Origin: Bacteroidales bacterium UBA1754
GTDB lineage: Bacteria; Bacteroidota; Bacteroidia; Bacteroidales; Paludibacteraceae
Length of the DNA stretch: 39,137 nt
Direction of reading: 5' to 3'
Assembly: GCA_002315615.1 (NCBI GenBank)
Contig: DCHK01000070.1
Span: forward strand, 63,573-102,709
This document shows positions 33,144 through 39,137 of this stretch, one piece after another. Below the pieces are notes generated by a model that ran no database searches, was not told the DNA's origin, and saw only the letters and a program-made list of their open reading frames with translations. The position numbers and the translations under genes are program-made. Numbering within the stretch: position 1 is the stretch's first letter; every line of letters begins with the position of its first letter.

Positions 33144-34735
33144 TTCTTTTTTGCTTTAGCTTTACGTGCAAGTGTTTGGATGCATTCTCTGCGAGGAATG
33201 ATGACCGAAACGCCTTTATAATTAAATTCTTGTTCCATTACGCGTGTAATTTCTTCCATATTTTGTGGAAGTGGTGTTACTACGTGTAGGTGTTCTCTTT
33301 CTACACCAAGTCCGAAGCAAATATCTTCGAATTTGTTAGTTCCGGCAGAATCTTGTCCACCAGTCATTGCAGTGGTCAAGTTGTCGGAAATAATAACGGT
33401 GATAGGTGCTTTTGCATTGATGGCATCGAGCAAACCAGTCATACCAGAGTGTGTGAAAGTTGAGTCGCCAATCACAGCAATGGCAGGAAAAACGCCAGCA
33501 TCTGCAGCACCTTTTGCCATTGTGATAGAAGCACCCATATCTACGCAACAATTTATTGCTTTGTACGGAGGAAGTGCACCAAGTGTGTAGCAACCAATAT
33601 CACCAAAAACACGTGCAGTTGGGTATTTCTCTACTATTTTGTTCAGTGCTTCGTAAACGCTGCGGTGTCCGCATCCTTGACAAAGTGCAGGTGGACGAGC
33701 AACTACATTTTCGCTTACCTCAAAACATTGTGAAGATTTGAATCCAAGAGCCGCTTTTACATTGTCTGGTGTTAATTCTCCTGCACGAGGAAGTTCGCCT
33801 GATAGACGTCCTTTTATTTCGCATTCAACAGGAAGAATACCTCTTACTTGTTCTTCTACAAATGGTTGACCATCTTCTATTATCAACAATGACTTGCATT
33901 CTTTTGCCATTTTGCGAATAGTACCTGATGGAATAGGGTATTGAGATATTTTCAATACTGGATATGGCGAACCTTGTGGATAATTTTCCATATAGTAGTT
34001 GTAGCCAATACCGCAGGCAATTACGCCCATATCTTTGTTCTTACCATCTGTGTAAACATTGAACTTGCTTTTTTCTGAGTTGTCGAGCATTGTGGGCTGC
34101 AAAGCGATAAGGTCGTTGTATCTGCGACGTGCAATGGCAGGAAGCAATACCCAGTTTTGTGAGCGTTCTGGAGCATTCAAAGCATTTTGCTTTTTTGCAT
34201 CGCCAATTTCTACTACGGCGCGAGAGTGTGCCATACGTGTAACGACACGCATCAAAACGGGTTCTTTCAGTGTTTCTGACATTTCGTAGGCGAATGCCAT
34301 CATATCATACGCTTCTTGTTGGTTTGATGGTTCCAAAACGGGAATCATAGCAAATTTTCCGTAGAAACGAGAGTCTTGTTCGTTTTGCGAAGAGTGCATC
34401 GAGGGGTCGTCTGCTGCCAAAACAACAATACCACCATTTACACCTGTCATAGCAGCGTTGATAAATGCATCGGCACAAACATTCATACCCACGTGTTTCA
34501 TACAAACCAATGCACGTTTGCCTGCGTATGACATACCCAAAGCCGCTTCCATAGCGGTTTTCTCGTTCGTACACCAACGGCAATGAATCTCGCCGTTGCG
34601 TCCTTGTGCCGAATCCTGAATGTATTCAGTAATTTCGGTCGAAGGCGTACCTGGATAGGCGTAAACACCGCTCAATCCTGCATTTATTGCTCCTTCGGCA
34701 ATTGCTTGGTCGCCCAATAAAAGTTTTTTGTTCAT
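33140..34735 (-). CDS. iorA: Indolepyruvate oxidoreductase subunit alpha, lacking the ferredoxin domain
   Basis: A 531-residue TPP enzyme. The pyrimidine-binding half opens KLLLGDQAIAEGAINAGLSG and has YAYPGTPSTEI. The TPP-binding half begins near RPPALCQGCGHRSVYEAL and has DIGCYTLGALPPY and AVIGDSTFTHSGMTGLLDAI. Classical IorA subunits extend to about 580-620 residues with a C-terminal pair of 4Fe-4S motifs. This one stops at PRRECIQTLARKAKAKKK with a single cysteine in that tail, so the cluster domain is absent. Electrons must pass directly to ferredoxin or via another protein. First gene of the operon, with a -7 box 53 bases upstream. Confidence 0.93.
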   Translation of the reverse strand: MNKKLLLGDQAIAEGAINAGLSGVYAYPGTPSTEITEYIQDSAQGRNGEIHCRWCTNEKTAMEAALGMSYAGKRALVCMKHVGMNVCADAFINAAMTGVNGGIVVLAADDPSMHSSQNEQDSRFYGKFAMIPVLEPSNQQEAYDMMAFAYEMSETLKEPVLMRVVTRMAHSRAVVEIGDAKKQNALNAPERSQNWVLLPAIARRRYNDLIALQPTMLDNSEKSKFNVYTDGKNKDMGVIACGIGYNYYMENYPQGSPYPVLKISQYPIPSGTIRKMAKECKSLLIIEDGQPFVEEQVRGILPVECEIKGRLSGELPRAGELTPDNVKAALGFKSSQCFEVSENVVARPPALCQGCGHRSVYEALNKIVEKYPTARVFGDIGCYTLGALPPYKAINCCVDMGASITMAKGAADAGVFPAIAVIGDSTFTHSGMTGLLDAINAKAPITVIISDNLTTAMTGGQDSAGTNKFEDICFGLGVEREHLHVVTPLPQNMEEITRVMEQEFNYKGVSVIIPRRECIQTLARKAKAKKK

Positions 34736-34787
34736 TACTATACTAAATTTTAATTTTTGTCAAAAAATATCCTCTTTTTAGAATTTA

Positions 34788-34795
34788 CAAAGTTA
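34788..34795 (-). promoter_or_regulatory. -7 box of the iorA operon
   Basis: Minus strand TAACTTTG, matching TAnnTTTG. It lies between the lptB terminator (34840-34877) and the iorA ATG at 34735. No strong -33 TTTG was found. Confidence 0.6.
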
Positions 34796-34839
34796 TAAAA
34801 AATAAGTTAAAATGTATTCTTTAAGTGAGTTATTTTGCG

Positions 34840-34877
34840 AAAACAAAAAGAACGCACTGCTTTGTGCAATGCGTTCT
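34840..34877 (-). terminator. Intrinsic terminator of lptB
   Basis: Minus strand: AGAACGCATTGC pairs with GCAGTGCGTTCT (12 pairs including one wobble) around a 5-base loop, followed by TTTTTGTTTT. It begins 26 bases after the lptB stop. Confidence 0.9.
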
Positions 34878-34902
34878 GATATGGTCTAAAAATTGTGTGA
34901 AC

Positions 34903-35661
34903 TTAGGAGTTTAATTCGGTTTTTCGGCGTAGCACGAAGTTGTTTCCTAAATAGACTTTTTTCACACGCTCGTTGTTTGCCAATTCTTCGGCAGAACCTT
35001 GGAAAAGAATTTTTCCTTCTACAAGTATGTATGCGCGGTCGGTAATGGCAAGTGTTTCGTCCACATTGTGGTCGGTAATAAGGATGCCGATGTTTTTATC
35101 TTTCAGTTTCCACACAATGTCTTGAATGTCTTGCACAGCAATAGGGTCAACGCCAGCAAAAGGTTCATCGAGCATAATAAAATTAGGTTCGATGGCAAGG
35201 CAACGTGCTATTTCGGTTCGGCGTCGTTCGCCACCAGAAAGGCGGTCGCCATAGTTTTTACGCACGTGTTCGAGGTTGAATTCCGAAATAAGTGTTTCGA
35301 GTTTTTCCTTTTGATATTCTTTGCTGAATTTGGTCATTTCCAACACCGATTTGATGTTGTCTTCTACCGTCATTTTGCGGAAAACCGATGCCTCTTGTGC
35401 AAGATAACCAATGCCATTTTGGGCGCGTTTGTAAACGGGATATTGTGTAATGTCTTCGTTGTTCAAGAAAATACGACCTTCGTTTGGCGTAATCAGTCCC
35501 GTTGTCATATAGAAAGTGGTGGTTTTTCCGGCACCGTTTGGACCTAGCAATCCTACGATTTCTCCTTGATTAACTTCTATTGATACGTGATTGACAACTG
35601 TACGTTGCTTGTATTTTTTTACTAAATTATCGGTACGGAGTACCAATCCTTTGTTTTCCAT
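34903..35661 (-). CDS. lptB: LPS export ABC transporter ATP-binding protein LptB
   Basis: A 252-residue ATPase of the Lpt bridge that drives lipopolysaccharide from the inner to the outer membrane. Walker A is GLLGPNGAGKTTTFYM, Q-loop YLAQEASVFRKMT, signature LSGGERRRTEIARCLA, Walker B FIMLDEPFAGVDPIAV and H-loop ITDHNVDETL. VYLGNNFVLRR near the end is LptB-like. The open frame extends 44 codons upstream, but that part is AT-rich, not family-like, and crosses the promoter. The ATG at 35661 is therefore used. Other lpt genes are not in the window. Monocistronic by its promoter and terminator. Confidence 0.93.
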   Translation of the reverse strand: MENKGLVLRTDNLVKKYKQRTVVNHVSIEVNQGEIVGLLGPNGAGKTTTFYMTTGLITPNEGRIFLNNEDITQYPVYKRAQNGIGYLAQEASVFRKMTVEDNIKSVLEMTKFSKEYQKEKLETLISEFNLEHVRKNYGDRLSGGERRRTEIARCLAIEPNFIMLDEPFAGVDPIAVQDIQDIVWKLKDKNIGILITDHNVDETLAITDRAYILVEGKILFQGSAEELANNERVKKVYLGNNFVLRRKTELNS

Positions 35662-35678
35662 CGAAAAAATAGTTTTTG

Positions 35679-35686
35679 CAAAGATA
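35679..35686 (-). promoter_or_regulatory. -7 box of lptB
   Basis: Minus strand TATCTTTG, 17 bases upstream of the preferred lptB ATG. Its position argues against translation from the upstream in-frame codons, since those would lie before the transcript start. Confidence 0.65.
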
Positions 35687-35716
35687 AAAAAAAGCGAAAA
35701 ATTTTTGCTCTTCTTC

Positions 35717-35746
35717 AAATTATTAAATTGTAAAATTCTAAAATTG
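35717..35746. repeat. AATT tract in 8-base phase
   Basis: AATT recurs at 35718, 35726, 35734 and 35742, exactly 8 bases apart (units of the type TAAAATTC). It spans the stop codon of the glycosyltransferase gene. It resembles the heptad tracts in style but has a different period, so it may be chance in AT-rich DNA. Confidence 0.35.
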
Positions 35747-36952
35747 CGATAATATTTTGTCGTGTTCGGCACGTGCTTTTTGTTCTTCGGCAAAAAGAAA
35801 ATCGCGTATTTCAGACAAAATTTCAGTAGATGAATTTTTGAATGAAAAATTTTTGTCTATCGAAAAATCAGGAAAGAATGTCGAAAAGAAATCAATGAGC
35901 GAAACTTCGTCGCAAAAGGGATTTTGCTCGGCTTGTTGTCGCAAAAACTGAAAAATCTTCAATCCGTCACATTTTTGATGAAACATTCGTTTGAATTGTT
36001 GTAACGACGATGAATTTTCTCTGATAGATGTCCATATTGATTCCTTTTCTTTTGATGTGGATTGCAGAAAATCAAATAGTTCGCTATGAATATCTTTTTT
36101 GTAAAGTGAGTCTAAAATTTGGTACGCTTCGGCAATTTTGTCGAAAAACGAATGGTGAAAAATGGGATAAGTTCGTTCTTCTTTTTCCATTGTAGCAATT
36201 GCTTTTCCTGTGCCGAACGGAACGCGGTCTGACATTCTGCTCGATGGTGTGATGATTTCATCGCCATAGAGCGAAATTTTTTCGTGTTTGACTATTTTTT
36301 GTAAAAAATAGAAATCTTCGCCCGCTTGGTGTGCATCAAAATTACCCAATGATTTGCAAGTTTTTATTCTGCAAGCAATGGCAGAACCGAATGCCGTAAA
36401 AGCAAAAGGACTTTTTATGCGAAGCATATTCAGTAGAAAAATTCGCATATAAATTTCGTAGCGCAGTATTCCTCGGTCGGCGTTTTCGTTGCTGGTAAGT
36501 CTATGATAATAAGGCGAATTAAAAGCAGAGAATTGTTTGTTTTTCTCTAAATTACAAACAACGGAATTGATGTAATTGTTGCCAAAAGTGCAGTCGGCAT
36601 CCATACTTACAAAAATGTCTTTTTCCGTTGCTCGCTCCAGAATTTCGTTCAAAAGTGTTTGACGTGCTACGCCGACGCCAGATTTCTTCTTTGTTGCCCA
36701 ACCATTTCCTTTTGTGGTTTTGTCTATTACTATAAGTCCTTTCTTGCGTTCTCGTAATTTTTCGAGCAGTTCGGCATTTCGCTTACAAATGTCGCGTTTG
36801 TTGTCATCGTCGTGCCACCATTCTGGTTGATTTACACATATATACGTTTGTATTTTTCCTGCATAGTTTTGTCGTTCAATACATTTAAGTGTATCGAATA
36901 AATAGTCGTTTTCGTCCATTGCAGGAATGCCTATGTGTACAGTAGGTAGCAT
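35738..36952 (-). CDS. Glycosyltransferase family 2-like protein
   Basis: A 404-residue GT-A-like enzyme. It opens PTVHIGIPAMDENDYLFDTL, and the donor-metal motif appears in IFVSMDADCTFGNNYINSVV, the DxD-type strand. GVGVARQTLLNEIL, RIKTCKSLGNF and HQAGEDFYFLQKI (the ED acid-base region) follow the GT2 order. The C-terminal 120 residues are helical and charged and do not match a domain I know. It has no clear membrane span and should be cytosolic. It does not belong to an obvious cluster: lptB is downstream with its own promoter, and rlmH is divergent. The substrate is unknown. Confidence 0.75.
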   Translation of the reverse strand: MLPTVHIGIPAMDENDYLFDTLKCIERQNYAGKIQTYICVNQPEWWHDDDNKRDICKRNAELLEKLRERKKGLIVIDKTTKGNGWATKKKSGVGVARQTLLNEILERATEKDIFVSMDADCTFGNNYINSVVCNLEKNKQFSAFNSPYYHRLTSNENADRGILRYEIYMRIFLLNMLRIKSPFAFTAFGSAIACRIKTCKSLGNFDAHQAGEDFYFLQKIVKHEKISLYGDEIITPSSRMSDRVPFGTGKAIATMEKEERTYPIFHHSFFDKIAEAYQILDSLYKKDIHSELFDFLQSTSKEKESIWTSIRENSSSLQQFKRMFHQKCDGLKIFQFLRQQAEQNPFCDEVSLIDFFSTFFPDFSIDKNFSFKNSSTEILSEIRDFLFAEEQKARAEHDKILSQF

Positions 36953-36975
36953 ATTGTTAAGCGGAAAATCTTCTG

Positions 36976-36983
36976 CAAAATTA
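36976..36983 (-). promoter_or_regulatory. -7 box of the family 2 glycosyltransferase gene
   Basis: Minus strand TAATTTTG, matching TAnnTTTG, 23 bases before the ATG at 36952. It faces the divergent rlmH box 22 bases away. Confidence 0.58.
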
Positions 36984-37005
36984 CGAATCTTACTAAATAA
37001 ATAGG

Positions 37006-37013
37006 TATTTTTG
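37006..37013 (+). promoter_or_regulatory. -7 box of rlmH
   Basis: TATTTTTG matches TAnnTTTG, 26 bases before the rlmH ATG at 37040. No distinct -33 element was found. Confidence 0.58.
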
Positions 37014-37039
37014 CGACAATAATACTTGTAATATTTGGT

Positions 37040-37513
37040 ATGAAAATTGCTTTATTAGTAGTAGGAAAAACAACAAAAAAGTTTGTGGAAGAAGCCACGG
37101 CAGAGTACACTGGCAGACTGAAATACTACAATGTGGACTTTGAGTTGATAGTGATTCCCGAACTGAAAGACACTAAAAATATTCCCGTTGCTGTTCAGAA
37201 GCAGAAAGAAGGCGAAATGATACTGAAAAAACTATCGTCTGCCGACAATGTCATTTTGCTCGACGAAAAAGGCAAAGAGTTCAATTCTGTTGATTTTTCC
37301 AATTATTTGAACAAAGAAATAGAAAAATCAAAACGCATAGTTTTTGTCATTGGTGGTCCGTTTGGCTTTTCGTCCGATGTTTATGCCCGTGCCGATGGCA
37401 AAATATCGCTCTCGAAAATGACGTTTTCACATCAGTTGATTCGTGCTGTATTTGCCGAGCAACTTTATCGTGCCTTCACCATAATGAAAGGCGAGAGTTA
37501 TCATCACGAATAA
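37040..37513 (+). CDS. rlmH: 23S rRNA (pseudouridine1915-N3)-methyltransferase
   Basis: A 157-residue SPOUT-fold enzyme (formerly YbeA) methylating pseudouridine 1915 in helix 69 of 23S rRNA. The N-terminus is MKIALLVVGKTTKKFVEEAT. The knotted SAM site is VFVIGGPFGFSSDVYARADG, and the C-terminal KMTFSHQLIRAVFAEQLYRA plus the terminal GESYHHE are diagnostic. Normal length, cytosolic, and transcribed alone. It faces the DUF4332 gene, with a shared bidirectional terminator. Confidence 0.97.
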   Translation: MKIALLVVGKTTKKFVEEATAEYTGRLKYYNVDFELIVIPELKDTKNIPVAVQKQKEGEMILKKLSSADNVILLDEKGKEFNSVDFSNYLNKEIEKSKRIVFVIGGPFGFSSDVYARADGKISLSKMTFSHQLIRAVFAEQLYRAFTIMKGESYHHE

Positions 37514-37551
37514 AAAAAAAGCGAACAACGTGTTACATTGCTCGCCTTTTT
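37512..37551. terminator. Bidirectional terminator between rlmH and the DUF4332 gene
   Basis: GCGAACAA (37521-37528) pairs with TTGCTCGC (37538-37545), seven of eight pairs, with nine A before and five T after on the plus strand. It can therefore end rlmH on the plus strand and the DUF4332 gene on the minus strand. The A run begins within the rlmH stop codon. Confidence 0.78.
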
Positions 37552-37568
37552 GGTGTGTGTAAAAACCA

Positions 37569-37976
37569 TTAGTATGTAATAATTGGTTCAAGTTCTTTTG
37601 CTTGAGCAATCATTTTTTCTAATTCAGTTACAGATGGAACTCTGTTGCAAAGGTTTTTAGCGGCGTTTACTTCTTCCATTTTTGGTTGTAAGTTGGCAGC
37701 CACACGGTTACGAAATTCTTTTACTGTATCTACACCTGCTGCTTCAAGCAATTCTGCAAACTGTCCTGCAATTCCGTTGATGCGAAACAAATCTGCGTGG
37801 TTTGTCCATTTTAGAATAAGTTTTTCGCTGATTCCTGTTTCTTCAGCCAATTTTTTACGACCTGCAGGTTTTGCACATTTCTCCAATAAATTTTCAGTAG
37901 TTTTTACGCCTGCTGCAATTAGTTTTTCTGCGTAAGCAGCGCCTACGCCTTCAATTTGGTCAATTTTGTATGCCAT
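37569..37976 (-). CDS. DUF4332 helix-hairpin-helix protein
   Basis: A 135-residue soluble protein. MAYKIDQIEGVGAAYAEKLI at the start and DLFRINGIAGQFAELLEAAG in the middle are two helix-hairpin-helix units of the DUF4332 type (I-x-G-I/V-G-x-x-x-A-x-x-L). Similar units occur in polymerase fingers and DNA repair proteins, so non-sequence-specific nucleic acid binding is likely but unproven. I choose the ATG at 37976. The frame continues 60 codons upstream, but that part is AT-rich, not family-like and contains no sensible domain. Two copies of GATTTAA (37981-37994, plus strand) precede the start. Confidence 0.85.
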   Translation of the reverse strand: MAYKIDQIEGVGAAYAEKLIAAGVKTTENLLEKCAKPAGRKKLAEETGISEKLILKWTNHADLFRINGIAGQFAELLEAAGVDTVKEFRNRVAANLQPKMEEVNAAKNLCNRVPSVTELEKMIAQAKELEPIITY

Positions 37977-38152
37977 AATAGATTTAAGATTTAAGTTACG
38001 CCTACTTTCTTCAAGGATTTTCGGCAAATTCCTATTTTCCGTAAATGTATGAATTTCTTTTGGAAAAAAGGAAAAAATAATGAGAAAAATAATATTTGTA
38101 CATTTTTCGTCTGTACGATGGCGATTGTACAAAGTTTTTTTTTGTATTTTCC

Positions 38153-38542
38153 TCAATCTTTGAAAAACGATGTGCCGTTCATTTCGGCAATGAGTTTTCC
38201 TTCTTTGTTGTGCATCGACACTTTGTAAATGCCAATTTTACGAGTGCGTGATATTTCGGTTGCTTCGGCGGTTATCTCGTCGCCAAGTGAGCAAGGACGG
38301 ATGTACGATATATTTGCATTGAGCGATACTGCTTGCGTTCCATAACTATTGGCTGCTATCGAAAAGCAGAAATCGCCCAAAGTGAATAACGCTCCACCCA
38401 TAATGGAGTTATTGCCATTTAGGTGGTTTTCTGTAACGGGCATCGTGCATTTTGCATAACCTTCGGCTATTTCAACAATTTGTATCTCGCTTTGCTTCGC
38501 GTAGCGATCGTTACCAAATAGTTTCTTTATATCTTCGAACAT
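38153..38542 (-). CDS. PaaI-type hotdog-fold thioesterase
   Basis: A 129-residue hotdog-fold protein. The signature region is LNGNNSIMGGALFTLGDFCF (about 42-61), where N, G-G and D mark the active-site helix, followed by AVSLNANISYIRPCSLGDEI and EATEISRTRKIGIYKVSMHN. These enzymes hydrolyse acyl- or aryl-acyl-CoA thioesters. A link to phenylacetyl-CoA made by PaaK is possible, but the genes are about 7 kb apart and unlinked in transcription. Translation starts at 38542, 11 bases from a heptad tract. Confidence 0.85.
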   Translation of the reverse strand: MFEDIKKLFGNDRYAKQSEIQIVEIAEGYAKCTMPVTENHLNGNNSIMGGALFTLGDFCFSIAANSYGTQAVSLNANISYIRPCSLGDEITAEATEISRTRKIGIYKVSMHNKEGKLIAEMNGTSFFKD

Positions 38543-38553
38543 CGGTTAATTAA

Positions 38554-38637
38554 GAATTTTGAATTTTGAATTTTGAATTATTGAGCGAAGCGAAAGTAAT
38601 TATTCATTATTCATTGTTCATTGTTAATTGTAACTTA
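38554..38637. repeat. Heptad-phased tract between lepA and the thioesterase gene
   Basis: Twelve 7-base units in one phase: three GAATTTT (38554-38574), GAATTAT, TGAGCGA, AGCGAAA, GTAATTA, TTCATTA, two TTCATTG (38610-38623), TTAATTG and TAACTTA. The last unit contains the lepA stop codon. As with the other tracts, the phase is kept while the unit sequence changes along the array. No TAnnTTTG box is present. Confidence 0.75.
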
Positions 38638-39137
38638 GTCAAGTTTCAATACTTCGAGGAATGCTTTTTGTGGCACTTCTACGGTACCAATTTGTTTCAT
38701 ACGCTTTTTACCTCGCTTTTGTTTCTCAAGCAGTTTTCGCTTACGCGAAATGTCGCCACCATAACATTTGGCTGTTACGTCTTTACGCACTGCTTTAATA
38801 GTTTCGCGCGCAATAATTTTTGCGCCTATGGCTGCTTGTATTGCTACCTCGAACTGCTGACGTGGAATGAGTTCTTTCAGTTTCTCGCACATACGTTTGC
38901 CCAATGTGTAGGCGTTGTCTATATGGGTGAGGGTAGAGAGTGCATCTACGGGCTCTCCATTCAGCAAAATGTCGAGTTTTATCAATTTCGATTCTCTAAA
39001 TCCGTGTGGATGATAATCAAAAGAAGCGTAACCTTTCGAAATACTTTTCAAGCGGTCGTAAAAGTCGAACACTATTTCGCCAAGTGGCATATCGTAAATC
39101 AATTCTATACGATTGCCCGAAATGTATTCTTGTTTCA
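38635..39137 (-). CDS. lepA: Elongation factor 4 (LepA), C-terminal part; gene runs off the window
   Basis: The open frame covers the last 167 codons and continues past the window end, so the first ATG seen (39102) is internal. The segment IELIYDMPLGEIVFDFYDRLKS is in the elongation factor G domain V-like part. FDYHPHGFRESKLIKLDILL and DALSTLTHIDNAYTLGKRMC follow, and the LepA-specific C-terminal domain reads IPRQQFEVAIQAAIGAKIIA, KAVRKDVTAKCYGGDISRKR, KRGKKRMKQIGTVEVPQKAF. LepA is a ribosome-associated GTPase. The GTPase domains are outside the window. Confidence 0.96.
   Translation of the reverse strand, partial: KQEYISGNRIELIYDMPLGEIVFDFYDRLKSISKGYASFDYHPHGFRESKLIKLDILLNGEPVDALSTLTHIDNAYTLGKRMCEKLKELIPRQQFEVAIQAAIGAKIIARETIKAVRKDVTAKCYGGDISRKRKLLEKQKRGKKRMKQIGTVEVPQKAFLEVLKLD

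Noticed and set aside
35662..35793. N-terminal extension of lptB (44 codons)
   Set aside because: It crosses the -7 box at 35679-35686, is AT-rich, and does not match LptB, which starts with MENKGLVLRT here.
37977..38156. N-terminal extension of the DUF4332 gene (60 codons)
   Set aside because: The extension is not family-like, and the DUF4332 pattern starts exactly at the internal ATG at 37976.
1..39137. tRNA, rRNA, insertion sequence, integrase or prophage genes
   Set aside because: No cloverleaf-like segment with CCA-type ends, no transposase or integrase motif and no terminal inverted repeats were seen by eye; a covariance-model scan would be decisive for tRNAs.

Overview
The window reads as ordinary chromosome of an AT-rich Bacteroidota bacterium, most likely of the order Bacteroidales. 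This rests on family content (DUF4835/PorD, DUF4254 paired with glycosyltransferase family 9, a DAHP synthase fused to a type II chorismate mutase, IorA/IorB with PaaK and an ACT protein), on repeated TAnnTTTG-type -7 promoter boxes, and on gene starts with no clear Shine-Dalgarno sequence. Coding density is high. No intergenic stretch exceeds about 230 bases, and I saw no tRNA, rRNA, insertion sequence, phage or CRISPR.

Layout. 1-6569 (+): an O-methyltransferase, then a lipopolysaccharide-type run of DUF4254, GT9, an LtaS-like alkaline-phosphatase-superfamily transferase, a WaaP/KdkA-like kinase and an O-antigen ligase/polymerase. 6551-12319 (-): recN followed by a second LtaS-like transferase and two GT4 enzymes, packed with 4-base overlaps and converging on the first run with a 19-base tail-to-tail overlap. 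12460-16418 (-): MFS transporter, short FNT channel, porD and coaBC. 16555-18568 (-): serS, then rplU-rpmA with its own promoter, structured leader and terminator. 18721-24937 (-): aroE, yciO-like, fabI, gltD-like, DAHP synthase-chorismate mutase, a C_GCAxxG_C_C protein and rsmG. 25123-28049: der and ydeI-like (-), then a divergent one-domain voltage-gated cation channel (+). 28063-29430 (-): MATE exporter. 29512-34735 (-): a compact five-gene operon (iorA, iorB, aminotransferase, paaK, ACT) with a visible promoter and terminator. 34903-39137: lptB and a glycosyltransferase (-), rlmH (+), then a DUF4332 helix-hairpin-helix protein, a hotdog thioesterase and the 3' part of lepA (-).

How the genes work together. 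The first 11 kb builds and decorates a surface glycolipid, with LptB further along as the ATPase that would export LPS. The iorA-ACT operon holds every enzyme needed to interconvert an aromatic amino acid and its aryl-acetate through an arylpyruvate and an aryl-acetyl-CoA. aroE and DAHP synthase-chorismate mutase, 10-15 kb away, belong to the de novo route to the same amino acids.

The most unusual non-coding feature is a family of intergenic tracts written in strict 7-base phase with varying unit sequence. The clearest runs about 170 bases between der and rsmG. A related motif order lies just before the starts of the methyltransferase, rsmG and DAHP synthase genes, in the same orientation relative to each gene. 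These tracts lack the usual TAnnTTTG box, and their role is unknown to me.
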